In this document: in pieces, positions 48,107-57,737 of the stretch
How positions within the stretch are numbered: the first letter of the stretch is position 1
Layout of the letters: each line of letters begins with the position of its first letter
DNA from: Leptospira fainei serovar Hurstbridge str. BUT 6
GTDB taxonomy: Bacteria; Spirochaetota; Leptospiria; Leptospirales; Leptospiraceae
NCBI RefSeq assembly: GCF_000306235.2
Contig: NZ_AKWZ02000010.1
Location: 496,001 to 560,000, forward strand
Direction of reading: 5' to 3'
DNA: 64,000 bases
Position numbers and translations under genes: made by a program
Notes under the pieces: generated by a model
Told to the model about the DNA's origin: nothing
What the model saw: only the letters and a program-made list of their open reading frames with translations
The model's database searches: none

Positions 48107-49150
48107 CTACTTGCGTACTTTAGTTTCGTAAAGGACTCGAATGAGTTCGGATTCGGAAGAAGAAAGTTCTCGGTTACGTCGAGCCATGATTTTTCTGGAG
48201 TCGCGTAAAAATAGATCAAGTATATACGGCTCTCCGTTTACCCATGAGAAAGGAGGTAAATAACCTCCGACTCTCGAAGAGACGATATTGCAGCCGAAAT
48301 CAATGACGGTTCCAGTATTCAACATCACACCGATACCGACTTTCGAATAGTCGCCGATGATGGATCCGAATTTTATCGACCCGGTGTTGCATTCGACGTC
48401 TTCTTCTTTGATTTTTACGATACCGTAATTGTTTTTCAAGTCGGAAGTGGTGGCCATGGCTCCGATATTCACCCAGCTTCCGATGACGGAATGGCCGAGA
48501 AACCCCTCGTGATGTTTATTAGAATAATCTAATATAATGCTTTCGCCGACTTCGCCGCCTATTCTGCAGGCCTGCCCGATCGTCGTACCGCCGGTTATTC
48601 TCGCGTTATCGATCCGAGCGCCGGGGCCGATATAAAGCGGGCCTTCTAAAAAAGAAAACGAAGTAATTTTTACATCCTTATCGATAATGACGGGTCCTGA
48701 GGTGACATCGATCACGACCCCCGGAAAAATACTGGCAGAAGGATGTACGTGCAAATGCTTGGATTTACCTACGATTTGAAAATCTCCGGATTTCACCTTT
48801 AATTTTCGGATCCATTTTCGTAGATCCTTATTCAAATCGATATCCTGCTCTATCGACCGACCCGTCCCGTCTATTAATTTCCAGGGTAGGAATTCTTCGG
48901 GTGTAATGATCAAATCGACATCGCGACCATCGTAGATATTGATTCTGGAATTCCGCTCTAAAAAAGCTTTTTCGAATATCGGTAGAGAATGAGCGTAGAA
49001 GAATTTTGCCTCTCCGTATTGGGCCTTTAATCGCTCGAGCGGGGTTAGAATTCCGTCACGAATTTCGGTAAAAGACCTAACTCTCGTTAAAGCCTTTAAA
49101 CCGGAGGGGACTTCCCTCTCATCGATTAGGATTCTCTGGACCCTCGCCAT
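48107..49150 (-). CDS. Alternative GlmU-family protein (TIGR03991-like)
   Basis: 347 residues. It resembles the 'GlmU family' group of Bacteroidetes and spirochaetes, with a degenerate-looking N-terminal nucleotidyltransferase-like part (ILIDEREVPSGLKALTRVRSFTEIRDGILTPLERLKA) and a left-handed beta-helix acyltransferase C-terminus. Hexapeptide-like repeats run from about residue 135 (for example IFPGVVIDVTSGPVIIDKDVKI, GGTTIGQACRIGGEV, GSIIGDYSKVGIGVMLNTG). It is predicted to make UDP-GlcNAc from GlcN-1-P. It starts 2 bases after glmS, which strongly supports that role. Confidence 0.82.
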   Translation of the reverse strand: MARVQRILIDEREVPSGLKALTRVRSFTEIRDGILTPLERLKAQYGEAKFFYAHSLPIFEKAFLERNSRINIYDGRDVDLIITPEEFLPWKLIDGTGRSIEQDIDLNKDLRKWIRKLKVKSGDFQIVGKSKHLHVHPSASIFPGVVIDVTSGPVIIDKDVKITSFSFLEGPLYIGPGARIDNARITGGTTIGQACRIGGEVGESIILDYSNKHHEGFLGHSVIGSWVNIGAMATTSDLKNNYGIVKIKEEDVECNTGSIKFGSIIGDYSKVGIGVMLNTGTVIDFGCNIVSSRVGGYLPPFSWVNGEPYILDLFLRDSRKIMARRNRELSSSESELIRVLYETKVRK

Positions 49151-49152
49151 CG

Positions 49153-50985
49153 TTATTCCACGGTTACGGATTTAGCCAAGTTTCGCGGTTGATCCGGCGG
49201 ACAACCTCTCGCTACCGCAGAATAATATGCCAGAAGTTGAAGAGGTAGAACGTTCAGGATAGGGCTTAAAATTTCAGGGCAATCCGGCACTTCAAAACAA
49301 TAATCGGAAAGCTCTCTAGCTTCTTTGTCGCCTTCCGTTACGATCGAAATGATAATTCCGTTTCGAGCTTTGATTTCCTGGATGTTCGAAAGCATTTTAG
49401 AATAAATTTCCGATTTAGTCGCGAGACAAACTACGGGAACTTCGTTGGTTATCAATGCGATCGGACCGTGCTTAAATTCACCGCCTGCATATCCTGAAGC
49501 GTGAATATAGGAAACTTCCTTCAGTTTCAAGGCGCCTTCAAGTGCGACCGGATGATTATAAGTTCTTCCGAGAAAAACGAAATCTTTGGTTTTGGTGAAA
49601 TCAGCTGCCCAAGATTCCAAGAGAGGAGCCTTTGCTAGAATCTGATCCATTTTTCCGGGTAAAAGTCGAATTTCATCCAATAGAACTCGCTGCTCCTCTT
49701 CGGAAATAATCCATTTCAATCTCGCGACATATAAGGAAAATAACAGAAGATTGATCACTTGAGCCGTGAAGGCTTTGGTACTCGCGACTCCGATTTCCGG
49801 TCCTGCATCGGTTCTAATATAGGAATCCGACTCTCTGGCAATGGTAGAATTCACGTTATTTACGAGAGATACCACTTTAATGAACTTTGCCTTTGCTTCC
49901 AAAATCGAAGCGAGAGTATCGGCAGTTTCACCCGATTGGGAAATTCCGATAATTAAAGTATCGCCTTCGACTACGGGATTACGGTATCTGAATTCGGAGG
50001 AAGTTTCCGTATCGGTTTGAATCTTCGCAAAATTTTCAAGATAATGTTTTCCGAGCATTCCCGAGTAATAACTCGTTCCCGCGGCTTGAATGATAATTCT
50101 ATTGACTCTGGAAAGTACGTCTCTCGAAATCGCGGTTTCCGGAAATTGTATTTCCCCGTTATCCGAAATCCTAGATTGAATGATCCTTCTAAAAATTCCG
50201 GGCTGCTCGTGGATTTCCTTAATCATGAAATGCGGATATCCGCCTTTATCCACGTCTTCGAATTTAATCTCTTGATTCTTGAATTCGAGAGTTTTTTCAA
50301 CGCCGTCGAATCCGAAAATCTTGCATTCGGTTTTTGTAAAGTATCCCCATTCTTTCGAATTGATATAGTAAACTTCCCGACAATTGCGAGTCAAAGGAGA
50401 GATATCCGACGCGAGATAATATTCTTCTTTGCCTTTTCCGATCAGTAAAGGAGCTCCATCTTGGGCAAAATAAACGCGTTCAGGCTCGTTATCGAAAACC
50501 ACCGCAATGGCCCATTTCCCGTCGACCTTAGAAAACAATTCTAAGAAAGCTTCCTTATTGGATTTTCCCCTCTTTCGACTTTCGGCCAAGAGATTCGGCA
50601 GCACTTCCGTATCCGTCATGCTGTGAAAAACATGACCTTGGTGTTTTAGTTCCTGACGGAGTTCTCCGTAATTTTCTATAATTCCATTATGAACGACGGC
50701 CACGATTCCCTTCGAATCGGTATGGGGGTGGGCATTAATTTGGCTCGGCTCGCCGTGAGTCGCCCAACGAGTATGGCCTATACCTACGTTTCCGCGAACC
50801 GGATGCTCTTTTAGATAATTCTCAAGATCCTTGATTTTACCCTTTTGCTTACGAACTTGGATTTCACCCTTGTCCAAGACTGCAATTCCCGCAGAATCGT
50901 ATCCCCGGTATTCCAAGCTGATGAGCCCTACCACCAAAACGGACTCTACATTTTTATCACCGGCGTATCCTACGATTCCACACAT
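49153..50985 (-). CDS. glmS: Glutamine-fructose-6-phosphate aminotransferase
   Basis: 610 residues. MCGIVGYAGDKNVESVLVVGL exposes the Cys1 nucleophile after Met removal and a class II glutamine amidotransferase domain. The C-terminal half has two SIS domains (GTSYYSGMLGKHYLE, ISQSGETADTLASI, EIGVASTKAFTAQV) and the standard end LAKSVTVE. It makes glucosamine-6-phosphate for cell-wall and lipid A synthesis. It begins 2 bases after glmM on the same strand. Confidence 0.97.
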   Translation of the reverse strand: MCGIVGYAGDKNVESVLVVGLISLEYRGYDSAGIAVLDKGEIQVRKQKGKIKDLENYLKEHPVRGNVGIGHTRWATHGEPSQINAHPHTDSKGIVAVVHNGIIENYGELRQELKHQGHVFHSMTDTEVLPNLLAESRKRGKSNKEAFLELFSKVDGKWAIAVVFDNEPERVYFAQDGAPLLIGKGKEEYYLASDISPLTRNCREVYYINSKEWGYFTKTECKIFGFDGVEKTLEFKNQEIKFEDVDKGGYPHFMIKEIHEQPGIFRRIIQSRISDNGEIQFPETAISRDVLSRVNRIIIQAAGTSYYSGMLGKHYLENFAKIQTDTETSSEFRYRNPVVEGDTLIIGISQSGETADTLASILEAKAKFIKVVSLVNNVNSTIARESDSYIRTDAGPEIGVASTKAFTAQVINLLLFSLYVARLKWIISEEEQRVLLDEIRLLPGKMDQILAKAPLLESWAADFTKTKDFVFLGRTYNHPVALEGALKLKEVSYIHASGYAGGEFKHGPIALITNEVPVVCLATKSEIYSKMLSNIQEIKARNGIIISIVTEGDKEARELSDYCFEVPDCPEILSPILNVLPLQLLAYYSAVARGCPPDQPRNLAKSVTVE

Positions 50986-50987
50986 AC

Positions 50988-52379
50988 TTATGAATTCTCC
51001 ATAATCTTTCCTGCCGTTTCTATCAAAGCAGAAAGATCTTTTTTCGTTCGAGCTTCGGCGATGACCCTCAAGATAGGTTCAGTATTCGACGGACGAATAT
51101 GAATCCAGGAATCCTCGGAGGATAAGCGCAAACCATCCCTGATATCTTCTCCATGATCCGGAAATTCGTTTCTGAATTGGGAATAGATCTGCTCCGGTTT
51201 TTTACCGCTGATTTTATAGGCGATTTTTCGCATATGCACTGCTGGAAGACCGCTCAGCACAGAATCGACTGCTTCTCCCTTCAGGGCAAGCAGATTCAAG
51301 ACATGTGCCACCCCGGAAAGCGAATCTCGACCAAAAGAAGGAATTGCCGGATCTATCACTCCACCGTTCCCTTCCCCACCAAACACCGATTTTCGCCGTA
51401 TCATTTCCGACACAACGTTGGCCTCGCCGACTTTAGAGCGAAATGTCGGAATTCCTGCAGATGACGCAACCCAATCATTGATGAAGCTTGTGGATAGGTT
51501 AACCGTGAGGGAGGCGCGCTTTGGAACTTTATTGGAAGCAAGGTAAGACAAAAAGCTCAGCGGCAAAGTGTATTCCTCGGAAATTGCTCCTTTTTTCGGA
51601 GTCAATATCACCAGGCGATCCGCGTCCGGATCCAAAGCAAACCCAACATCTGCCCCCGATTGTCTCATAGCCCTCGAGGATTGACGTAGTGCATCCGGAG
51701 TCGGTTCGGGCGGACGAGGAAACGTCCCATCCGGTTTACAATGCAGTGCAATCACCTTGCAGCCTAAACTCTTTAATAATTCGGGTAAAACGAAGCTTCC
51801 GCCTCCGTTTACCGCATCGAGGAAAACGGAATATTTTTTCTTCTTAATGCCGGCGACATTAACTCTAGCGAGCACGGAATCGATATGCCCTTGGATTTTG
51901 TCCCGACCTTCTTCCACTTTTGAATTCGGCTTAAATTGGAAGGGCTTATAACTCTCGGTTCTAACGACGTCTAGAATTTCTTCCAGGTCACTTGCACCGG
52001 TAAAGAAGCCGCCAGGTCCTATGAACTTGAAAGCGTTCCAAATTACGGGATTGTGCGACGCGGAGATCATGATTCCCCCCGCAGCTTTGGTTTGGTTTAC
52101 GACCGCTTTTACGGTCGGAGTAGGAACTACACCCAGGAGAATTACGTTCTTCCCCATTCCTTGCATAACGCCAATCGCGATGCTTTCAATGAAAGCTCCG
52201 CTCGGGCGAGAATCACGACCAATTACGACAGTATTGCCTTTTAGCCAGGTGCCGAAAGCACGGAGGGCGTCATAGATGACGTCGGAACTGAGTCCCGTTG
52301 GAATAATTCCCCGGATTCCGGAGACGGAAACCATCAAATCGGGATGTTGGAAAACCGGTGATCGTGGATCTAAAGCCAT
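50988..52379 (-). CDS. glmM: Phosphoglucosamine mutase (phosphohexomutase)
   Basis: 463 residues of the alpha-D-phosphohexomutase family. The catalytic serine loop is ISASHNP with Ser108. The Mg loop is DPDADRLV, the sugar-specificity loop is GGEGNGGVIDP, and the phosphate loop is RPSNTEPILRV. The position directly before glmS and the alternative glmU indicates the GlcN-6-P to GlcN-1-P step rather than a phosphomannomutase. It is downstream of rpsT and the tRNA-Val on the same strand. Confidence 0.88.
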   Translation of the reverse strand: MALDPRSPVFQHPDLMVSVSGIRGIIPTGLSSDVIYDALRAFGTWLKGNTVVIGRDSRPSGAFIESIAIGVMQGMGKNVILLGVVPTPTVKAVVNQTKAAGGIMISASHNPVIWNAFKFIGPGGFFTGASDLEEILDVVRTESYKPFQFKPNSKVEEGRDKIQGHIDSVLARVNVAGIKKKKYSVFLDAVNGGGSFVLPELLKSLGCKVIALHCKPDGTFPRPPEPTPDALRQSSRAMRQSGADVGFALDPDADRLVILTPKKGAISEEYTLPLSFLSYLASNKVPKRASLTVNLSTSFINDWVASSAGIPTFRSKVGEANVVSEMIRRKSVFGGEGNGGVIDPAIPSFGRDSLSGVAHVLNLLALKGEAVDSVLSGLPAVHMRKIAYKISGKKPEQIYSQFRNEFPDHGEDIRDGLRLSSEDSWIHIRPSNTEPILRVIAEARTKKDLSALIETAGKIMENS

Positions 52380-52416
52380 GGTTCCGGATAGAATCTCTTG
52401 AAATTAAAAAATGACA

Positions 52417-52489
<73 letters not shown>

Positions 52490-52505
52490 GTTATGAAAAC
52501 GGTCT

Positions 52506-52778
52506 TTACGCGGTGGCAGCTTGGTTATTAATGCGCAATGCCATCCGACTCTTCTTACGATCAGCGTTTTTAGAGTGGATGAGGTTGGTTTTGGCTGCTT
52601 TATCGAGAAGAGAAGCGTATTCCTTATAAAGGGTTTTAAGCGCTTCCTTTTCACCATCTTGGATGGCCTTTAGGATCTTTTTTGCTTGGGTCCTAAGGCG
52701 ATTCCGATTCTGGGAATTTGCCGCATTTCTGCGCTTAGTCCTACGGATATCTTTTTCTGAAGACTTTATGTTCGCCAA
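52506..52778 (-). CDS. rpsT: 30S ribosomal protein S20
   Basis: 90 residues, very basic, three-helix S20 sequence (MANIKSSEKDIRRTKRRNAANSQNRNRLRT .. KTNLIHSKNADRKKSRMALRIN). It binds 16S rRNA and helps assemble the body of the 30S subunit. Its own promoter lies in the gap to the right, and the tRNA-Val follows 16 bases after its stop. Confidence 0.95.
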   Translation of the reverse strand: MANIKSSEKDIRRTKRRNAANSQNRNRLRTQAKKILKAIQDGEKEALKTLYKEYASLLDKAAKTNLIHSKNADRKKSRMALRINNQAATA

Positions 52779-53263
52779 GGATCGACCTTCCTATAGAGGG
52801 ATGTTATCCAGGTTTTCGCATCTTTCTTTAGTGTCAATGCGGTTTTTTACCTTTGGATGATTTCATTATAATGTGACACTTTAATTATGTATTCTCCCGG
52901 TCCTCGATTTTCTCCGAAAAGAAGCATTTCTATTATTTCTCCTACGAGCTCCTCCTTTTCTCGGCCGGCGAAGGTAAAATCCTTAGAATCCAACCTCGGT
53001 TTATTAGAGTATGAAGTTCTCGTTAGGAAATACAAAAGGTTAAACGTGCAATAAATACGAGGATTCGAACAGGTTGAATACGCCCGGCGGAACATTCATT
53101 TAAAGAAGGTTCGGATTTCTTCATGAAAAATCACTTAAATAGGGGAGCTATAAGAACCTCATTTCGATTATTCGTTACGAGAATTTGATGATTGGAAATT
53201 TTTTTCTTTCCTTCCACTTAAAAAACCCCTTCAAATAAAAAAAGGTCGGTATTTTTTGCGGGC
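52779..53263. other. Gap between rpsT and the following plus-strand gene
   Basis: 485 bases that should hold the rpsT promoter (minus strand). An open minus-strand frame at 52847-53095 (82 codons) is present; its C-terminal half (AGREKEELVGEIIEMLLFGENRGPGEYIIK) has a protein-like look, but I see neither a convincing start, a ribosome-binding site nor a family match. I therefore do not call it a gene. Confidence 0.4.
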
Positions 53264-54409
53264 ATGTTGCCGTCGAATCGTTACGTCGCTAAGAACGAAT
53301 TCATTATGATTCCAGGACAAGAATCTCAATATATACTCGTAAATTCGATCAATCAGATCGATCCGAATAAGCTTTCCCTATCGCAATTGGGCACGAAGTA
53401 TATGGATCGTCTCGGCAATCGGTATGCGGTCCGCTTTAATAAAGAAAGCCGCAAAGCGGAATTAGTTCGAATAACGTTACAGAAAGCGTCCGAAGCTCTT
53501 CCGCCGCAACGCCCTAAACCGAAATCCGGAAAAGTATCTCCTCCTTTGGATCTGGAAAAACTATCAACCCTCTTAAAGAATACAAAACAACAAAATACCG
53601 AATGGATAGACGCCCTTGTGGAAAAGGCGAAGGAAGCGAAGGCAATCGCTCCGGCCAACTCGGAAGGAATTCCTGCTCGCGAAGCCGAAATGGTCGCATC
53701 AGCGGCAGATCTCTCCGAAGCGGTCGCAAAAACGTCTCCGGCTAATTTCGACAAATTCGATCTTTCTAAAATCGATTTGAATATTATGGAAAGTAGAAAT
53801 ACTGCCGTCGACGAAAAGGACGATACTCCGTTTTTTATCGAACCCTCGGAAGATAATTCCGGACGGGAAACGAAATTTATCGAAGATACTCTTGCCGGAG
53901 TTCAGCGAATTAAGGAAAGAATCGAATCAGTTCTGAATAATATTCGCAACTCTAAGATCTTTGAAGCAACCGGGGATCCGTCGGAGAATAAAAACATCAT
54001 CGGCAATCTTAATCGGGAATACGATCTGGAGTTTTTTCAAAAATTAGACAAGATCCTGAATTATCATAAGGAATTGACGGCTTTCCCGAGATCGATTACC
54101 TACTATGTTGCAAAGTATGAATCGGGCAGAAAGCAGGCGCTTCAGTCGAGATCCGGCGATCATGAGAAATTACAACTCGTGATCCGCTGGGAAATGCAGG
54201 AAATGCTGCTTTCCCTAACAAAAAAATTGAAGAAAATGATGCTCGATACTTTGAACGTTTTAAATACTAAGAATGATAACCACCTTAAGCAAATCGCCTA
54301 TAACCAGCAGCAAATGTTTAAAGACGCTAGGAGCGCTTTATTATATTGCTCGGAGGATGTAGGGGCACTACTTATATCCTTGCAAAAATGGGTCGATAGC
54401 GAAGGGTAG
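53264..54409 (+). CDS. Hypothetical cytoplasmic protein
   Basis: 381 residues, no recognised domain. The first about 75 residues look like a small beta domain (IPGQESQYILVNSINQIDPNKLSL, NRYAVRFNKESRKAELVRI). A Pro/Lys- and Ala/Glu-rich linker follows (about 80-200), then a helical C-terminal domain (residues about 210-381; for example VIRWEMQEMLLSLTKKLKKMMLDTLNVL). There is no signal peptide. The ATG at 53306 is an alternative start. It is followed after 10 bases by another unknown gene, with which it forms a unit. Confidence 0.7.
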   Translation: MLPSNRYVAKNEFIMIPGQESQYILVNSINQIDPNKLSLSQLGTKYMDRLGNRYAVRFNKESRKAELVRITLQKASEALPPQRPKPKSGKVSPPLDLEKLSTLLKNTKQQNTEWIDALVEKAKEAKAIAPANSEGIPAREAEMVASAADLSEAVAKTSPANFDKFDLSKIDLNIMESRNTAVDEKDDTPFFIEPSEDNSGRETKFIEDTLAGVQRIKERIESVLNNIRNSKIFEATGDPSENKNIIGNLNREYDLEFFQKLDKILNYHKELTAFPRSITYYVAKYESGRKQALQSRSGDHEKLQLVIRWEMQEMLLSLTKKLKKMMLDTLNVLNTKNDNHLKQIAYNQQQMFKDARSALLYCSEDVGALLISLQKWVDSEG

Positions 54410-54419
54410 AACCTTCCGC

Positions 54420-55214
54420 ATGGCTCTCACTGACGAAGAACTCAAAAAAATCGTGGAAAAAATCCGGTCTGAATACCGGGAAGGCGCTCAACAGAGTCCG
54501 AAACTTTTCGACAATAAAGGTTTTGAAGACAGGTATATCCAAACCCTAAAGCATCGGGGAAATCTGGAAAAATTCCTGAAGGACGAGGTCGGCTTTTTAG
54601 AAAAAGTAAAGGAAAAACACCGGGAACTAGTGGAGCGGCGCAACGCTTCCAAAGGGGATACGATCAATCGGATCTTGGATGAGCAGGAAGAAAAACTTTC
54701 CAAGTACCCGAGAATCGATTTTCATCCTTTGGCGAGAACGGAGATGAGATACTTTTACGGAGCAATGACTAACTTCGCAGAAACGGAATATCCTGTTTTA
54801 ATCCATATTTTCCGGGGAACTCCCGAATTTTCCTCCTTCCAAGATTCTCTCGCAATGATTGAAAGAATCGGGGTTTCCAGAAGAGGAATGCCATCTTTAC
54901 GAATCGCGGAACACATTAAAGCGTTGTTAGACGCCAATGGAAACCAATCTAGCATGGAGCGCGATAGTCAGAATATCCTGAAAGAAGTGTCAATAGCTTT
55001 GGCGAAGTTGATGCAAACCATTAAGGACTGTATCGAAAAAAATCGGGTGAGCGATCGAATGACGGTACAAGTGTCCGAACGAGAATTTCCGAAAGCCGCA
55101 GAAGCATATAAGAATTTGCTTTTCGGCATCGCGTTAGAGAAAATAATAGTCCGCGTCGAAAACATCATCCGGGATTTCCGAATGAGCGAACTAGTGGGCC
55201 TGGATCCTAAATGA
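54420..55214 (+). CDS. Hypothetical cytoplasmic protein
   Basis: 264 residues, mostly helical and highly charged. The N-terminal half is Lys/Glu-rich and probably coiled coil ([42 protein letters not shown]). The second half has a more globular look ([44 protein letters not shown]). No family recognised and no signal peptide. It lies 10 bases after the preceding unknown gene and overlaps the glycosyltransferase gene by 4 bases (ATGA), so the three form an operon. Confidence 0.7.
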   Translation: MALTDEELKKIVEKIRSEYREGAQQSPKLFDNKGFEDRYIQTLKHRGNLEKFLKDEVGFLEKVKEKHRELVERRNASKGDTINRILDEQEEKLSKYPRIDFHPLARTEMRYFYGAMTNFAETEYPVLIHIFRGTPEFSSFQDSLAMIERIGVSRRGMPSLRIAEHIKALLDANGNQSSMERDSQNILKEVSIALAKLMQTIKDCIEKNRVSDRMTVQVSEREFPKAAEAYKNLLFGIALEKIIVRVENIIRDFRMSELVGLDPK

Positions 55215-55906
55215 AACTTTCCATCGTTATTCCCTGTTACAACGAAAAACAAACCATTAAAAACATCTTGGAAACGGTTCGCAAAGTCCCTTTCAAAGAC
55301 AAAGAAATCATCGTCGTCGATGATTATTCCGCCGATGGCACTCGAGAATTATTGCAAACACCCGCTTTTAAGAAGCTGTACGACCGATTGGTTCTTCATG
55401 AAAAAAACCAAGGAAAAGGAGCCGCACTTAGAACCGGATTTCAATCGGCGACGGGCGATATAGTCATAGTGCAGGATGCGGATCTCGAATACGATCCTTT
55501 TGAAATTCCTATCGTCATAGACCCGATTTATAAGGGAAAAGCGGACGTCGTTTTCGGAAGTCGCTTCATGGGAAATCGTCCGCATAGAGTCGTTTATTAT
55601 TGGCACAGACTCGGAAATTTGGTATTAACCACTCTTTCAAACATGTTTACGAATATCAATCTTACCGATATGGAAACATGCTACAAAGCCTTTCGCCGGG
55701 AAATTATTCAAAGCATCCATATTAAAGAGAACCGATTCGGGTTTGAACCGGAGATTACGGCAAAGATAGCTAAGATTCCCGGAATTCGCATATACGAAGT
55801 GGGCATATCCTATTACGGCAGAACTTACGCGGAAGGTAAAAAAATCGGGTGGAAAGACGGATTTCGCGCCATCTACTGCATAGTCAGATATAATCTTTTC
55901 GGATAA
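55211..55906 (+). CDS. Family 2 glycosyltransferase (dolichol-phosphate mannosyltransferase-like)
   Basis: 231 residues, a single GT-A domain. The motifs are [16 protein letters not shown], the [10 protein letters not shown] region and the DXD-like [28 protein letters not shown] and [15 protein letters not shown] are typical of DPM1/ArnC-type enzymes that transfer a sugar from an NDP-sugar to a lipid phosphate. It has no membrane helices, so it probably acts at the inner face of the inner membrane. ATGA overlap with the upstream gene indicates translational coupling. Confidence 0.92.
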   Translation: MKLSIVIPCYNEKQTIKNILETVRKVPFKDKEIIVVDDYSADGTRELLQTPAFKKLYDRLVLHEKNQGKGAALRTGFQSATGDIVIVQDADLEYDPFEIPIVIDPIYKGKADVVFGSRFMGNRPHRVVYYWHRLGNLVLTTLSNMFTNINLTDMETCYKAFRREIIQSIHIKENRFGFEPEITAKIAKIPGIRIYEVGISYYGRTYAEGKKIGWKDGFRAIYCIVRYNLFG

Positions 55907-55933
55907 TTTACCCTTTTTTAATATAGAGAACTC

Positions 55934-57487
55934 TTATTTAATTATATATTCCCTATATTCCCAAATTTTTCTCGAATCAAGATTTTCTTCTCCGAATCTC
56001 GTCCGTAAAGAATCGAGCCAAAAGTCTCGATTCTTTTTTTCTGAAAGCACCGCTGATAAATATTCTCGGACATTGCCTGCTCCGTTTCTCTCTTCGGAAG
56101 CCATCTTGTAGGCTTTTTCTCCGTACGAAATAAAACCTAGTCGCTTGCCTTTGTAAGATTTGGATATGTCGTTTAATAACTTTTGGACCCTCTCGGAGGA
56201 AATTCCATTTGGGGAACATAGGACGATTTTTTTAAAATATTCGGTCCCGGTCGAGTTACAAAGAACGGCGTCCGAATAGATCAGTATATCCGGATTTCCA
56301 TTTTTGGAAACCAGTCGCGTGTCCTGAATTTGGCGGATACTAGCTCTATAAATCAAGATCCCGGCAAAACTCATTAGAAAAGAATAAAGTAATAGCAGGT
56401 TACCGATGCCGTTCGCGAAACCCGAAAACCGTATGGTCTTCCAATCTGAGATCGCCCAGATTCTTGAAAGGAGGATTGTGAGCGGGAATAAGGACAGTCC
56501 AAGATATCTGGGTCCCCAATTGGAGATTCCGTTATTGGGAGATAAAATCGCAACCGCAGGAATAAAAATGCAAAGTGTGCAAAATAAAGTTTTTTCTACG
56601 GAATTGATTTTAGACCAAACGAAGAAAATTCTGCCTGCCAATATCGCAAATACCGGCAAATACAATAGAAATCCGGGCATCGCATACGACCCGATTAGAA
56701 TATCCCAAGCCCAGCGAAAAAGAGTTCCGTCAACCCCTGGATCCGGCTTAAAATTTTCTGAAACCCGAGGTCCTAAAATATGATGATAATCCCAAAAATT
56801 AAATAAGAAGAATAAGAAAACGATTAAGGAAAAAGATAATGAGAAGTAAAAAGATTTTCGCAGCCAATTTTTTCCGAAACTAATCCGACCGGCAATCCAG
56901 AACGAAGCGAAAAAAACTAATGTCTCAGGACGTAGCCAAACTCCAAGGCCGAAAAGCAAACCGGCGAATATCATCCCTTTGCGTTCGAATTTGAAAAATT
57001 GCGTAATGCCTAAAAGAAGTAGAAATAAAAGGATCGGATGTTCGGAGGCGTCCGGCCCCATCAGAAAAACGTACGTTCCAAAGAAGGCAAATGCGGTCCA
57101 GAACCAGGATAATTTCCAATGATTTCGCAAGATCCATGCCGAAAACAAATGAAAGATCGCGCCGAAGAAAGGGATTAGCGAAAAAGCTTCCCAACTAGTC
57201 AGTGGAAGATATAACACCGACAGGAAAATCGGGAAAACTCCGATAAACCCCTCTGCGGACTTAAATGAATATCTACCCTGCCAAAGAAAAAATTCATAAT
57301 TCGGATCGATAGCCTTTCCCGGATACCAAAGCAATTCCGAATGAAGGCCGGAAACGACGAGAGAATAGGATTCATGAATTTTTAATAATGAATCGGAAAA
57401 AAAACCGTTCCACGGTTTGAGCCAAATTAGTAAACCTATGTACGCGGCGGCAAAAACGAGAAAGGCTTTTAGATTCTTATCACGCAC
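55934..57487 (-). CDS. Polytopic membrane protein, putative lipid-linked glycosyltransferase
   Basis: 517 residues with about ten to twelve membrane helices followed by a soluble C-terminal domain (about residues 395-517). WFWTAFAFFGTYVFLMGPDASEHPILLFLLLLG and LLFGLGVWLRPETLVFF recall GT-C type enzymes of the ArnT/PMT style, and I recall a leptospiral family of this kind annotated as putative glycosyltransferase. The periplasmic Asp/Glu expected of GT-C enzymes might be the early NGFFSDSLLKIHE. It converges on the DPM-like gene, whose product could supply its lipid-linked sugar. Confidence 0.65.
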   Translation of the reverse strand: MRDKNLKAFLVFAAAYIGLLIWLKPWNGFFSDSLLKIHESYSLVVSGLHSELLWYPGKAIDPNYEFFLWQGRYSFKSAEGFIGVFPIFLSVLYLPLTSWEAFSLIPFFGAIFHLFSAWILRNHWKLSWFWTAFAFFGTYVFLMGPDASEHPILLFLLLLGITQFFKFERKGMIFAGLLFGLGVWLRPETLVFFASFWIAGRISFGKNWLRKSFYFSLSFSLIVFLFFLFNFWDYHHILGPRVSENFKPDPGVDGTLFRWAWDILIGSYAMPGFLLYLPVFAILAGRIFFVWSKINSVEKTLFCTLCIFIPAVAILSPNNGISNWGPRYLGLSLFPLTILLSRIWAISDWKTIRFSGFANGIGNLLLLYSFLMSFAGILIYRASIRQIQDTRLVSKNGNPDILIYSDAVLCNSTGTEYFKKIVLCSPNGISSERVQKLLNDISKSYKGKRLGFISYGEKAYKMASEERNGAGNVREYLSAVLSEKKNRDFWLDSLRTRFGEENLDSRKIWEYREYIIK

Positions 57488-57669
57488 TTAATACTTCCCT
57501 TAGTTCGAATGGGCCGTGCAATTTTGATACCGACCGAAACGGATAAGACAAGATAGTCAATGGGATTGACCTCATCCACAAAAATCTGGAAGAGTAAAGC
57601 AATTACTGAAAAAAACGGAGGATGGCACCTCTTTCGCGAAAAATTCCAGCCCGGTATTTTCCAAAAAAT

Positions 57670-57694
57670 ACTTGTAATTTAAACTATTACAAGT
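57670..57694. promoter_or_regulatory. Inverted repeat upstream of the YceI gene
   Basis: ACTTGTAAT-N7-ATTACAAGT, perfect 9-base arms, 44 bases before the YceI start. The half-site type (TTGTAA/TTACAA) is common for MarR- and PadR-type operators. A regulator is not encoded next to it. Confidence 0.6.
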
Positions 57695-57725
57695 TGAACT
57701 ATCCAAATCAAACTCCATTTGAGTC

Positions 57726-57737
57726 AGGTAATTACCT
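57726..57737. promoter_or_regulatory. Palindrome AGGTAATTACCT covering the YceI ribosome-binding region
   Basis: A perfect 12-base palindrome immediately before the ATG at 57738. The AGG of its left arm is the only Shine-Dalgarno-like sequence, so pairing of the arms in the mRNA, or protein binding in the DNA, could gate translation or transcription. Confidence 0.4.

Noticed and set aside
52847..53095. An 82-codon minus-strand frame upstream of rpsT
   Set aside because: Its N-terminal half is Cys/Tyr-rich and unlike a real protein, no start or family is evident, and it occupies the likely rpsT promoter region.
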